From Chamaea fasciata (Eukaryota; Chordata; Aves; Passeriformes; Sylviidae): a stretch of DNA of 64,000 nt. This document shows positions 25,629-37,290 of this stretch, in pieces. How positions within the stretch are numbered: the stretch's first letter is position 1; the number at the start of each line of letters is the position of its first letter. The stretch lies in contig JARCOQ010000011.1 in assembly GCA_029207755.1 (NCBI GenBank), positions 23,029,212-23,093,211 of the forward strand, read 5' to 3'. The notes beneath the pieces are model-generated. The model was not told the origin of the DNA and ran no database searches. It saw nothing but the letters and a program-made list of their open reading frames with translations. The position numbers and the translations under genes were made by a program.

Positions 25629-26066
25629 CCTGGAGCAGGTGACACAGAAATGAGTCCAGGAATTGGAATATCTCCGGAGAGGGAGACTCCAGGCCCTCCC
25701 TGGGCAGTTGTTCCAGTGCTCTGCAACATTCCATGGAAGATTTTCCCTCATGATGAGGTGGAGCTTGTTGTGTTTTAATTTATATCTGTTGCTCCTCGTC
25801 CTGTTGCTGACCACCACTGAAAAGAGCCTGGCCCCATCCTCTGGACATTCCTTAGAGATATTTACATGGATTGATGGGATTCCTTCTGAGCCTTCCCTTC
25901 TGCACGATAATGAAGCCCAGCTCCTGCAGTCTCTGCTCATCAGAGCTTCTCCAGACCCCAAATCCTCTCTGTGGCCTCCACTGGAGCCTCTCCAGCAGCT
26001 CCTTGTCTTTCCTGAACCCTGGAGAAGTGATATTCCAGGTGTTCCTCTGCAGGGCAGAGCAAAGAG
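25629..26066 (-). mobile_element. CR1 LINE, body of the LTR-split copy
   Basis: Minus-strand CR1. Segments typical of the family appear in order: GGGTTCAGGAAAGACAAGGA, GCTCCAGTGGAGGCCACAGA, AACAGGACGAGGAGCAACAG, AAGCTCCACCTCATCATGAG, GAGCACTGGAACAACTGCCC and TCCGGAGATATTCCAATTCC. It continues into the 25131-25195 piece once the LTR is removed. A minus-strand frame of about 290 codons crosses this copy, but it lies over the CR1 3' region and reads into unrelated flank, so it is not a gene. Confidence 0.9.
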
Positions 26067-26539
26067 GGAGCAGACAGAGCCAGAAACTGCTCGAAACTGG
26101 AAAGGGAAGGAGCAGAATCTGATACAAAGTGAGAAATAACCACAAAAATCCACAGCAGGGAGAGATCCAGCAAAAAAATTATCCCAGCAGGGATCGTGGG
26201 GAAGGATCTCTGCCCAGGCTGGCAAGGAGTTGATACGAAAAATAATGATTTTAGTGGTATTTTTAATATTAGGAAGGCGAAATTTTAGAACTGGGTGCTC
26301 AGCTGCCACTTTCCATGGAGAAGATGGATGTTTGCAGTGATGCGGGTACAGGTTAAGCACCAAATCAAACCCGTTTTCAGGCCTGTTTCTGGAGAGGTGA
26401 TGGATGCTTGCTGACACAGCTTTCCACGGGGTCTCTTCCATACTAATTATTGCACTAAACATTCAATAAATAAAGCAATTCATCTCCTCATCCCACCCCC
26501 TGATGGGGGCCTGAATTCCACCCCTGATGTGCAATCAAT
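26067..26539. other. Unique noncoding flank of CR1
   Basis: No recognisable gene. The long minus-strand frame extends through here by chance. Nothing else is seen. Confidence 0.5.
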
Positions 26540-26880
26540 GCCGTTCTGTCATCGTAGCCTAATGCAATTATGTCTAAATAGGTGTTTTCAGGGCATGATA
26601 CAATCAGCTGGAATGGTAGAAACCGTTTATAAAGATCAGCTAATTCGGGAAACTTTACAAAAGTTCATTTTTGCTCTCTGATTTTCTTGTCCTGCCTTGT
26701 TTTTACCAGGTAAAGCCCTCCCTTCAGCCACTGAAAGGAGATTCATTGGCTCTAATTCTGAGGTAAGAGATGCCGTGAAATGAGAAAAAAGCCAGACCTA
26801 AGAATATCTTCTTAGCAATGAGTCTGCCCCTCGCTGTGATTATAGCGCTGGATTAAGCCCCAGTGATGTCCCAGTTAGGT
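26540..26880. promoter_or_regulatory. Candidate conserved noncoding element with possible mini-exon
   Basis: Unique sequence with CpG-containing words and many homeodomain-type cores (GCAATTATG, GCTAATTCGG, CTGGATTAAGC). In its middle, 26710-26762 is bounded by a good acceptor (pyrimidine-rich tract ending TTTTTACCAG) and a good donor (GAG then GTAAGA). Two frames are open across these 53 bases. It could be a short exon, a noncoding-RNA exon or chance. Neither use can be shown without RNA or alignment. Confidence 0.2.
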
Positions 26881-28273
26881 AAAATATCGAGTGTCACCAA
26901 GGCTTGCTTGGTATTTGAGAATCTTCTAAAAAGAATTGTTCAGTTAAGCCATGGGTTTTTGGAAGTTCTACTGCAGGGATTACTAGATGGAGTTACACCA
27001 GCTTTGCAGAAATGCTGGAAAGTAGGGCAGTGTTTTAGTCACGAAAGGTTGAAAAACTGCCAAAATATTTGTGTTACTTCAAGTTTCTGTTTCATCCTAC
27101 ACCTGATAGTCCTGAGGTGTTCGGGATTTTTTTTTTTTCGGGGCTACTATTAAACACAAACATTTTACTCTCTTTTAGCTCAAATTAATCGAATTTTCCA
27201 CTGTGGGAGGACTATGGAATAATAAAAAAACCAGACAAATCTAATTTTTGAGTTTTCAAAGATGTGTATTCCAGAGTACCAATTCAAACCAAAAATGTTC
27301 CGTTTCAAATCAGCTGAGGTTTTCCTGGGTGAATGGGACGCTTCCTTTTTTAATTACATATTTAACCGTAAAAACTCTGCCTGTTGACTTACTGTGGCAA
27401 TTTTTTTTTAGCAGCTCATAATGCCAAGGCTGGAAAAATCTCTGCTGTGCTTTTTATCTGGTTGTTATCACGGCGTTTAGGATGTAAGTAATGAAAATGT
27501 TAATGTTTATGGATTTATTTGTTTACTCTCACTTATCTGCTTGCAGTAATATTAGAATATTTGGCCACATTGTTCTGCTGCTGTTGCATAACTTTGCCTA
27601 GAAATAATAATAATAATAATAAAAAATTGCGTTTATGGGTGTTGTAGGATTATTTCTTGATTTATGTATTAATAACTTTACCTGAAGGTGAGGTTCTACC
27701 ACTTAAATTGGAAAAAGGACAATAGTGGAAGCGAGAACTAGAATTAAAGTGTCAAATGTTCCCATGGTTCCTGGTGGATAATTAGTGGTGTTTGGGGGCA
27801 GCTGGAAGATACCAGACAGTAAAAAGCAAGTTTATATTTTGCCATAGTGAGATTCACCGTAGTCAGGATGGGGTTTCTTTTGGGTAGAAGCCAAGTTTTT
27901 CAGACCTGAAATTAACCTGAGCTGATGGGACCAGCCTCAAAAGGGAAGGAGACACCAAACAATTCTTCCTTTTGACTTTGAGTTCCCATTTTTTCAGGCA
28001 AAACAAAAATAGACTCAAACAACAACAAAAAAAAACATGAATGAGGGCTTCTGGAAAATGCAGAACAAGCAGAGTTTCCCCTTGAGGGTGGCAGAACCTT
28101 CACCAATTCCTGCAGCTCAGCTCTCCCCTCTGTGTTTGCCTCCTCCAGAAGGCAAACTGCACCCAGGGATGGGATTTTTGTGCTGGCTGCTCACTCCCAG
28201 CCTGGGAACAGATGGCATCGGGCTACCTATGACTAATTCTGTGCCCCTGATACTGTGAGTGCAACAGATGGAA
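26881..28273. other. Unique AT-rich noncoding sequence
   Basis: No gene or mobile element recognised. It contains an (AAT)n microsatellite at about 27602-27622 and T-runs near 27127 and 27402. Frames are short. Confidence 0.5.
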
Positions 28274-28391
28274 GAATTCCTGGGGAAGGAGCTGAAAAAT
28301 TCCTGGGGAATGGAACTGGAGAATTCCTGGGGAAATGAGCAGGAGAATTCCTGGGGAAAAGAGTTGGAGAATTCCTGGGGAAGGAGCTGCG
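28274..28391. repeat. 24-bp minisatellite, nearly five units
   Basis: GAATTCCTGGGGAAGGAGCT-type units recur with ATTCCTGG at 28276, 28299, 28323, 28347 and 28371, giving a 24-bp period (one unit 23). Because 24 is a multiple of three, the minus strand shows an eight-residue pseudo-repeat of the form FPRNSPxx. This frame has no other support as a gene. Confidence 0.92.
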
Positions 28392-29387
28392 TTGATCAGA
28401 GCACATCTGCAGGCCCAAGAGCAAGTGGTGTGTAGTGAGTTCTCTTATTTATCTCTTTTTGGGCTGAAATCCATGAGTCTGGCTTGACTTATCCCTGGAT
28501 TTTCCCTGAAATCTCTCCATGATCATGGGGAATTTCCAGAGGACACCAAGGTTTGCCCAGGCTGCAGCACTCAGGGTTGTTTCCTGCAAAGAAAAACCGG
28601 CACCCTCAATTAAACCCATCACCTCCCATTCCCATAAATCAGGGAACACAATTTTAATCTGCTTTTTTTTTTTTAATTTGGGGCTGTAGGGCCAGCAGTG
28701 ATGCTGCAACTGTTCTGTGGATCATGTGGTGCTGCATGAGTGGCTGTTGTGGAGAGAAAAGGAGTTTCTGGGGATGAATTTGGGAGGTCTTGGGGATGAA
28801 TTTGGTTTTTATGACTCTGTAGAAGGACAGGGAACATTGTTTGGGTGTGGATGAGGTCAGGGTAGAGTAGGAACCGAAATCTTCCTGCCTGGAGCTTCTG
28901 GTTTGCTCCTTCAGGTGCACAAATATCACAGCTGCAAAGAAACAAAAATGGAAGTCCTAAAAGTGTCAGGTTACCCTAAAACTGCCATATTTCCTGTGTC
29001 TTCAGCCAGCAGTAAACTGATGCTTTATAACAACATATCTACTAAAACCCCACATAAATAAAATCTTCACCAAATGTCCAAAACCTTGGGCAGGAAGCGT
29101 CCTGCAAAAGTCAGACTGAGAAAGGAGAATTCAAAACTTTACATTGAACTGTCCAAACTTTGCCTTTTGCGCTATTTTTTGCCATCAGATTTGGTGTAGA
29201 ATGCACAGAGTTGCAATTCCCATTGTAAAAATGTCAATACAATCTTTTCGCCCTCTTTTTCTGTCCCCGCTTCCTGTTTCTTTCATCAGCTTTTCTTCTA
29301 ATTCTCCTGGAAAGGAGATTTCTGTGGGGGAACAGTTCAAGTTTCTTTTGGAGGGATGGATAGAAGGAAACAGAAAGTTGTTCTGCT
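28392..29387. other. Unique noncoding sequence
   Basis: No gene or element recognised. Minus-strand frames of about 90 codons at 28.65-28.95 kb have no recognised domain. Confidence 0.5.
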
Positions 29388-29455
29388 ATATTTTATTTTA
29401 TTTTATTTTATTTTATTTTATTTTATTTTATATTATTTTATTTTATTTTATTTTT
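29388..29455. repeat. (TTTTA)n microsatellite
   Basis: About thirteen TTTTA units with one interruption (TATTA), followed by degenerate T/A-rich sequence to about 29565. Antisense poly(A)-like expansions of this kind are common in vertebrate introns. Confidence 0.9.
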
Positions 29456-29565
29456 AGTTGTTTTATTTTTAAATCTTCTTTTAATGCTTTTTTTCATTTT
29501 AGTTTTCATTTTTTTAAATTTAAAAAAAAATTAAGATTTCATTTTATTTTATTTTCAGGTCCTAG

Positions 29566-30251
29566 TGCAATCAAACTTTTAGCAGCAAATGGAAACTCCA
29601 TACGGATATAAATAGGGGTTTTTTTTGGGAAGTGTTGTTCCAAGAGAGAACACCAAAAGTGAGGGAAGGACAGAGAATCCTCCCTGCTTTAACTGTAAGG
29701 AGAATTGGCTGGAAAGGGGAGCAGAAATTAAACCCAACAAATGAGGATCCGTCCAGTTGTTGAGATCTTGAATGAGGAGATCCGCTGCCTTTTAACATCT
29801 GCTCCTGGAGGTTTTCCTGGTCAGAAACAACCAAAACTCCTCCCAGACTCCTGGAAATGTGGAATATTTAACTCTTTGCCTCCCAGGATGGCAGCGATCC
29901 TCTGCTGATGGGGGATTTTGGTGGGGCTGAGATCCCTCTGAAAGGAGCTGAACTCAGCTCCACTGAAAAGTCACCTCCTTCATTAAATCCCTTGCCTAAA
30001 TTAGCCCTTAATCTCCGATTAAAAACCTCCCAGGAAAAAAAACCAAAATCTCTGGCCGCTCTCAGCTCTGGAATGATGCAACCCTGAGTTTTAATTCATT
30101 AAATAGTTCTGTGGAAAGGGGAGAGAGAACCATCTGTAATAAGCTAAAATTGCTGACACAGTGCTCGTAATAGGTTCTTTCCCAGAGGTTTTTATTGCGG
30201 TTATGTAAGAAATCATCGACTTAGGGAGTTCAAAGAAACTTCCAAAATAGG

Positions 30252-30253
<2 letters not shown>
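29566..30253. other. Unique noncoding sequence
   Basis: No gene or element recognised. Confidence 0.5.
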
Positions 30254-30295
<42 letters not shown>

Positions 30296-30303
30296 GGGGG
30301 GGG
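30254..30303. repeat. Long T-run followed by G-run (T41 G9)
   Basis: About 41 consecutive T followed directly by nine G. No retroposed gene body is recognised beside it. The exact length is unreliable because such runs slip during replication and sequencing. Confidence 0.9.
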
Positions 30304-32984
30304 TGTATTTTTGAGCAATGTAGCAGGAGACTGTGAAGATATTGCTCATAATAATTAGAGCTGGAAAACCTTAGGAAACCATGCCTAGGGAAAAAGGGAA
30401 AGTGCTTTATTTACAGAAAGTTTGGAGAACATTTTTAAAGGGGAGGAATGTTGAAAATGCAAGCTGGGGTGGGAATCCCGGAAGTTGGATTTGGGGATCT
30501 TTCACACCAGTTGCACCAATTTCCCTGCACAACTCAGGGCAGTAAAACCAGGATGGCCATGAGGGGATTCACAGGATCTGGAAAAACCCAAACCTGGCTG
30601 ATTCCATCTAAATTGGGGCACTGAACAGTGGAATAATTGTAATTCTTCCCCCAAATAATCCCCGAGGTGGATAAGAACAACAAACCATCAGTTCAGTGTG
30701 AGGTTTGGGAGGCCTGGAGGGTGTTGCACAGGGAATGTGGTCTGAGGTGTCCTCTGGAGCAGAATTCCTAATTTTTTTTCACCATCCCTCCTAACAAAGA
30801 TGACCTGGAGCGATGCCTCCTCGAAAAATCAACCCAAAAATCCCTGCAGCACACGTCAATGTGTTCTTCCAGCTGCCTGCTTTTCACAAGAGATATTTTA
30901 GGACTACTGAAACTATTAAAATCTACTTCAGGTACTTGTGCTAAATATGTTTAACGAGCTGTGCTTGTTAAAACTCATCCATGACAGAGATCGGGAAGAA
31001 GAAAGGAAAAGGATCTGTTGATTCCGTAATTCTGTTTAAAAATGAGCTTTTTTCAGAGAGGTTTTCTTAATTGCTGAGAAAAGTGTTGTCAATATCAGTG
31101 TTTTAAAAAAGGTTTGGCAGAATACACGAGAATTATTGAAAATGAAGTAGATTTTCTGTATAAATCGAGATGGTTTGGGTGGAAGGGCTGGTGAGGGTCC
31201 CATCTTTTCCTGGGTGACAAATACAAACACAGGGACTTGCTAAAGGCAGAATATTTTGATTTTCACAGCATATACTTGTGTTGAAGTGTGGCAGTCCCTG
31301 TGAACTGAACAACCCCCAAATTGTGGAGATCCTCGTGGGCAGCAGGGGCTGGATGCAGGTGAGGACAGCTGGGTGGAGAAATTGCTGTGTGGGCTCTGCC
31401 AGCACCAACCAGCCTGAAATCCCTCCCTGTAACAGAGGTCAGAACGCCCTGACAAAATTGGTTTTTCATAATTTCTCTTGCCCAGTTTCCAGTCTTGACA
31501 GAACAGAGAATGAGGTGGCTGCGTCTGAGGGGTTACAAAATAGAGATGTCACTGTGTGAGGGCCACCTCACGTAGTCTCTGTGCAGTGGCAGTATTAATG
31601 CAAGTTACAGTCCAGGCCATTTGTTAAACTTCATTTAAAGACTGTCCATTTATGCTAAAAAAAAATCTGAATTCCAACAGGGATGTGTGCAGAGATGGGG
31701 AGAGCAGCAGCTGTCCCTGAGCTTTGGGTTCTGAGGGTGGGGGATAGTGACAGCAAATGTCACTGAGGTCTCTCCCATCCAGAAGGAACTTTTTGGATCA
31801 TCCTCCAGCAGGATTTGGGCTCCTGGGATCCTGCCCAGGATTCCCTTTTGCACCCTGAGGACAGGAATTGAGGTGAGGCCTGGCGTTAAATGGCCCTGGA
31901 AAAAGGAATGGCTCTGGAAAAAGGAAAACAACATCGCAGAACTCAGTATTCTGTTTTTCCACTTCGCCTGCATCAGCTGTGTGGATTAAAGGAGTGATTT
32001 CAGCAAACCCAGCTCTGCTAAGTCAGGCTCAGATCTTCAGCTCACACTTGGATGTGAAAGTCAGAGAGTTCTGGTTCTGGTGCCCTGTCATCAGTAATAA
32101 ATGTCCTGCAGCCCCTGGCCCCCGCCTTGTGTGGCCTCATTGCCTCCCGTGGGGTGATCAGACGTAATTAATTCACTCTGGACTTGCTTAATGATGCAGA
32201 AGCAGGAAGAGATTCAAGCTCAAGTCTCGTAACTGCTTTTGCCTCTGAAATCTTAACAGGATTAAAGAACCATTAAAAAAATCCGGGGAGTTCTGTGAGC
32301 AGCTGAAGCCAGGATTCCTCTGGATTTGTGTCTTGTGCTTGATTGACTATTAAACTGATTTATGAGGAGATTTTGTTATCTCTTCCTCTACCTATAATCC
32401 CTTCATGCTGCATGTTTTGGCAGTTCTGTGCTGCTTGCTGCAGAAATTCCCCAGTAGGATCAATAGTTATTAGGACAGAATTTTTCAAAACCTGCTTTCT
32501 CTTTTACCTCACCCCCTGGCTTTAGAAAATTGAAACAGTTTAGGTTTCTCTTTTGCATCTTTTACAGCTGCTTTTTGATGGGGGAAAAGCACAAGGATGT
32601 GGTTATGAGCTTGATAAACCACGATACCATAAAATAAAGAAGATCAAAACCCAAGTGAAATAAAGAGGCTCTTCAGCATAATTCACAGGCCCTGTGAGAA
32701 TAAAAAGAAACAATCACAGAGCAAATCTTGCAAACTGCTGGAAGGATAACAGCATTAGGAGGAAAATGTTTATGGCTAAGATGAAATTGGTGGGAGTCAG
32801 AAGGAGGATTTGGACGAGAGGACCACAGTTTTATTTTTACACAACCTGTTATTTTATAAACCTCTGGGAAATGGTTGTGCTGGAGTGGCAGAGTAGGATT
32901 TGGAGGTCACCTGGCTCATGAAGAGGGGACGAGTTTAAGTCCCTTCTCTTTTCTCTGAGCTCCCCAACATTCCAGGGAAAGAGT
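30304..32984. other. Unique noncoding sequence
   Basis: No gene, LTR or clear LINE. Minus-strand and plus-strand frames of around 90-110 codons near 31.2-32.0 kb show no recognised domain. A small duplication (CTGGAAAAAGGAA twice) is at about 31896-31928. Confidence 0.5.
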
Positions 32985-33035
32985 TTCTGGATTTTATGGA
33001 GCTCTTCCAGCCCAAACCACTCCATGACTTTGTGC
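32985..33035 (+). mobile_element. Probable CR1 3'-end fragment
   Basis: The segment reads GGAGCTCTTCCAGCCCAAAC followed by CACTCCATGACTTTGTG, which resembles the terminal GGTCCCTTCCAACCCAAACC-ATTCTATGATTCTGTG of CR1. It is short and diverged. The upstream flank has only weak further similarity, so the 5' limit is unknown. Confidence 0.55.
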
Positions 33036-33542
33036 CTCCAGGTCACTGCCTCAGTGCTGGAGATGCTTTATTTTGAGTAATTACATTCATTTCTTCAACA
33101 GAGGGATTTTAATAAGCTCCAATTTTGATTGATTTCTCATCTGTGCGTAATCAGTCACCTAATTGTGTTTGAGGTGTGCAGAATTCTGTGCCTGTCACAA
33201 AAGAATTTCACCAAAATTTATAGGTCTCAGAAAAGGCATCGATAACCTTGCTAAACTCTAACCCAGGAGGTCAAAAACTTCATTCAGTCTTTGTGAGCGT
33301 AATGCACGTGTCATTCAGGAATACAATAAATCACAGTTCGACTGTCATGTCCACTCATTAAACTTTAGAAAACTCAAACTACTCCAACAGTTAAAAAAAA
33401 AATAAATATGAAAACCAAGAAATGGGGGATTCAGGGATAGTCCAGTTCTTGGGAATGAAATTAATATGTCTCATTTCACACAGACAGGAAAAGCAATAGC
33501 ATTTGTGTGTGTTTGCTCTCAAGTTCTTTACAACCTTTCATA
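33036..33542. other. Unique noncoding sequence
   Basis: No gene or element recognised. Confidence 0.5.
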
Positions 33543-33598
33543 GAATTCTGTATTAAGAATTCCATATTAAGAATTCTATATTATGAATTCTATATGAT
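33543..33598. repeat. Four-unit 14-bp repeat with GAATTC
   Basis: GAATTCTATATTAA-type units begin at 33543, 33557, 33571 and 33585. Each unit contains an EcoRI hexamer and is itself partly palindromic. Confidence 0.92.
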
Positions 33599-35924
33599 GG
33601 TCTTTTCCTGTCTTCATAACTTGTCGGGGTTCTGAGGTTTTTTTTGATTCTTGAACTAATCTTAAGCACCACTTTCCAAATCTAAGATTCCCAGACCTTG
33701 CCTATTTCATAACTCACTAAAATCACTCTCCAGGTGTAACCATAACCGCAAGGTTCATAATTTTAAATAACGTTCTCATTTACTTTGTTGCTCATGGCAT
33801 GGATTTTGCTGTAACAGCAATACCTACCTTCAAAGCAGGGAAAAATAATTTAGGAAAAAACATCATTTCTGCAGGTGTGGCTGAGATGAGAGCAGAGCTT
33901 GTTGAATTCAAAGTTATTTGTGCATTTTGCTGCTTCTGATTCTGCACTACAGGAGGAGTTCAGGTTGTACAAATGTGCTTTTTGTTCAGCTGCAGGAAAA
34001 TTCATTACAGACAAAGTCAATAAAAATGGGTCATTTTAATCAAGTTGATGTATTTCTCCTCAGTTCCACTCTTACAAATCAATGGGAGCAAATCCATAGT
34101 TAGGAGTGTAACTTGCACAAGGTTTCAGTGACTTCTCCAGTGGCTGGAGAAAAATGCAGAGAAGGAATAATCAAAGTTTAGTGTCTGAGTCCTTCCAATG
34201 AGAAGATATTTCCTGTTTCTTGTCAAAAGCTGTGATTAATACAGAAATTATCTGTAGATTTTTTTTTTTTTTACTTTAAACCCACAATGTCATGAATTTG
34301 TGTGTTCCTCCATGATGGAATTTTGAGCAGCTTTTCCACAGGTGATTTCCTTCTGTAGTGGCAGAATTTGGGGGGATTGGGGTGGAAGATGAAGTGGTTG
34401 ATGTCCTTTAATTCCTGTGCTTTGGGAAGCTTTTCCTTTAGGAAACTTAGGAAAACAATGGGTGTCCCAGCCAGCCAGAGAAGAGTTTGAAGGCTTCTTT
34501 CAAGATTAATGTGAGTATGCAAAATGGAATAATTTGTTTTATCTACACGAGATGATTTCTGAGAGAACAACTTGAGAGCGTTTGTTTGGCTGATGGAAAG
34601 GATGAAACCCAAGGTGAACTTGACTAAAATACACCCCTTACAGAGAATTTCCCTAATTAAATTGAAAAGTTGGCACCTTTGTCAGTCTTGAGCATTGAAA
34701 AGAGAATAATTTATGACTCATGGAAATTCCTGTTTAGTGGTACAAGGCTAAAAGCATTCCCTGCACATTTTGAGACTGGATCTTCAGAACTAACTCCTGG
34801 AATTTGTAAAAACCAGGAACACGAAGTTATTTTAAGGCTGGCAGCTTTCAGTGAGGAGAATCCAGGACAGTTCCATCCCATTGGTGTCGCTGTCCAGGAG
34901 TCACTCAGTGAGTTGGGTTTTGTTGGTTATTGCTCAACTCCTCCTGTGTGAGTTTATAGAATAATAACCACGTCCCCATTTATCCTGAAAATACAGGAGA
35001 GGAGGATTTATATGTTCTAGATACCAATCTTTAAAGTGAATTGTGTAAAATTGAACATCCCCTAGTTTAATTCATGGACTGGCTTTATTTAGGATGCAGA
35101 ATGCACATGGATTTGGGAGATAAGAGGTTCTGCAGGATTTTTTTTCCTGAATTCCTTCACACTGAATGGCACAAGAATAGGTTTTCATTTTGATTTTGGA
35201 GTAAAGTCCAAACAATTCCTATGCATTGGTAGGAATTTGCTGGTTTCCTAATGAATGAGCTTGTTCAAGAGAGTCAGAAATTACTGCAGATAATTTGAAA
35301 AACAGTTAAAGAAACATTATGGGGAGAAAAAAAAGGCACAACAATTTGAAATGGAATCAATTAGAAAATTGCATTTGTAATAATGTACCAATTGCATTAT
35401 CTATCCATTATACTTTTATTGTTGCACAAAAGAAAACCTTGTTCAACAGTCTTTTGGTGGAGGGAGTTGTTGTATTTCACTTGCTTTTGTGTGAGGAGAA
35501 CGATTTCTCATCTCTGGTCTGCTCCTGAAGAATTCCTGGTGTGAATTGAACAGAAAAGCATCTAATAATTTACACAATACCTATTTTAAAACAAGTGTCT
35601 AAAGAGGAGCTGATGAGTTACTCACACAGTGTTCAGTAAAAATGCACAGACCCAGTTCCAATTTCACTCACACCCCCCACCCTCCTAAAACCAGAATAAT
35701 CCTGATTTTAATGAGATTAACTGGGCAGGACCAAAGTTGTCACATCGGCCTTGATTTCTGAAGGATCAATAACCATTCCCTGTGGCTTTTGTCTCTGCCC
35801 CTGTGTGTGCTCCCTGCCTTCACCAGTTTGGAATCTCTTTATCAAGGTTTTGTCAGAGAGAGATGGAGGGGTCATTACTGCTAAAAATGAAAACCCAGAT
35901 AGAGGAGGGAAATCTTAAAATCCC
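33599..35924. other. Unique AT-rich noncoding sequence
   Basis: No gene or mobile element recognised. A T-run is at about 34260-34272. Confidence 0.5.
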
Positions 35925-36085
35925 AGAAGGGTTTGGGTTGGAAAGGATCTTAAAGTCCTCCAGTGCCACCCTCTGCCATGGGCAGGGACACCTTCCACTG
36001 TCCCAGGCTGCTCCAAGCTTCATCCAGCCTGGCCTTGGACAATTCCAGGGATCCAGGGGCAGCCACAGCTGCTCTGGGCTACAGA
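35925..36085 (-). mobile_element. CR1 LINE fragment (3' part)
   Basis: Minus-strand CR1 tail. On the plus strand it reads GGGTTTGGGTTGGAAAGGAT, then CCATGGGCAGGGACACCTTC, the hallmark CTGCTCCAAGCTTCATCCAG-CCTGGCCTTGGACAATTCC and CAGCCACAGCTGCTCTGGGC. It is 5'-truncated and noncoding. Confidence 0.93.
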
Positions 36086-37290
36086 CCCTTTTATAAATCC
36101 CACTGTGTTGTGTTCACACTCCGTTGTTCATCAGATAATCCAGATGGGAATCATCCTCAGACTGATCCTTGGAGATCAGTTTGTGCTGTTTCTGCTGTTC
36201 ATACATCTCCTGGCTTTAGGATTCTCCTAACAACCTGGTATGAAGAAAAAAAAAAAAAAAGAGTAATGTGGGAAAACCAGTAATGAGCAAAAAATCTTCT
36301 GTATCCAAATTATCCTTATGATCCTTTATCCTTTACTATTTGACACAGATTCCGGTCTCTTTGGGGTCTTTCTCCTCAGCTTTGGCAATAATTCAGTTTT
36401 CCCTAGACCCTCCAGGCCTTTTTTTTTTTTTTCTGCTAACTCCCTCTGAGTTTAGCTAGGGAATTCTGAGGGTTAGGAACCCATTTCCAGTCTCCTGGAT
36501 ATCTTTCCATTTCCACTGTTGTTGCAAAGCTTTTTTCTACATCCCCACGACATAAGTTAAATTAAGAACACAGGTCTAGCCGTAGTCATAATCAATTTTC
36601 TGATTATGTAGAGAAGCGAAAAAGTGCTGGAGCATTAACAATTTTTTAAAAGTACATTTAAATCATTATTCATTTATAGGGTTGCATTAATTTCTGAATA
36701 ATGCAGCGCTGGAGATGGATGATTCAGAGCCATGTAAAGTCTTTTGTAGTCGTTTAGAGCCTCATTATTTGACTCTATCACTCACTGTTCCCACCCACAG
36801 ACGCTTCTTGGAGCGATGAGGCAAAAATCATTATGGGTGCAGATGAAAGGGAGAGCCTGGCAAAACAAATACAACAACAATTTTAATTAGGCTGGTGTTT
36901 TCCTGAATTCCCACAAGGTTAGCAAAGTAGGCTGGCGGCCGTTCCAAACAGCTGGAGCAGGGCTCAGCTCTTCCCCCAAAAAAACAAGAACCAAAACCAG
37001 GGGATGTGGTTCTCCAGCTGCAGGAAAAGTGGAATTTCCAGGTTGATGGGAGAATTTGCTGACTTGCCACATGTGACAGCAAAATGAGCCCAAACCAAAG
37101 CAGTAAAGACAGGAGGAATAAAAACCCAAGGGACACCTGTGGAGGCAGAAGCCAGAAAGGGAGGAGGGAGGTTGGCTGCAAACTGCTGACTCAGGCATTG
37201 TTTCACTTGATTTCTTCTTGATTTCCAGAAAAGGTGGGTTTGGGGTTTTTTTCCTATTTATTTCCTCAGATAATGACACCTCTGCATTGA
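36086..37290. other. Unique noncoding sequence, possible regulatory patch
   Basis: No gene recognised. An A-run is near 36246-36260 and a T-run near 36419-36431. The part 36540-36840 is unusually motif-dense and is listed separately. Confidence 0.5.
36540..36840. promoter_or_regulatory. Candidate conserved noncoding element (unverified)
   Basis: Unique sequence dense in ATTA and ATAAT cores (CATAATCAATTTTCTGATTA, TTGCATTAATTTCTGAATAA) with scattered CpGs (TAGCCGTAGTC, GCAGCGCTGG, TAGTCGTTTAG, GGAGCGATGAG). It has the texture of a developmental enhancer. This is inference from motif content only. Confidence 0.18.

Noticed and set aside
25593..26462. Minus-strand open frame of about 290 codons, the longest in the window
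   Set aside because: It runs over the 3' part of a CR1 copy, which is noncoding in the intact element, and into unrelated unique flank. The predicted peptide has no recognisable domain.
30254..30303. Poly-T as the tail of a processed pseudogene on the minus strand
   Set aside because: No gene-like body beside it and no flanking direct repeat.
31575..31594. Short similarity to the 5' end of U4 spliceosomal RNA (GTGCAGTGGCAGTAT)
   Set aside because: Only about 15-20 bases match and the downstream sequence does not follow U4, so neither a gene nor a clear pseudogene can be supported.
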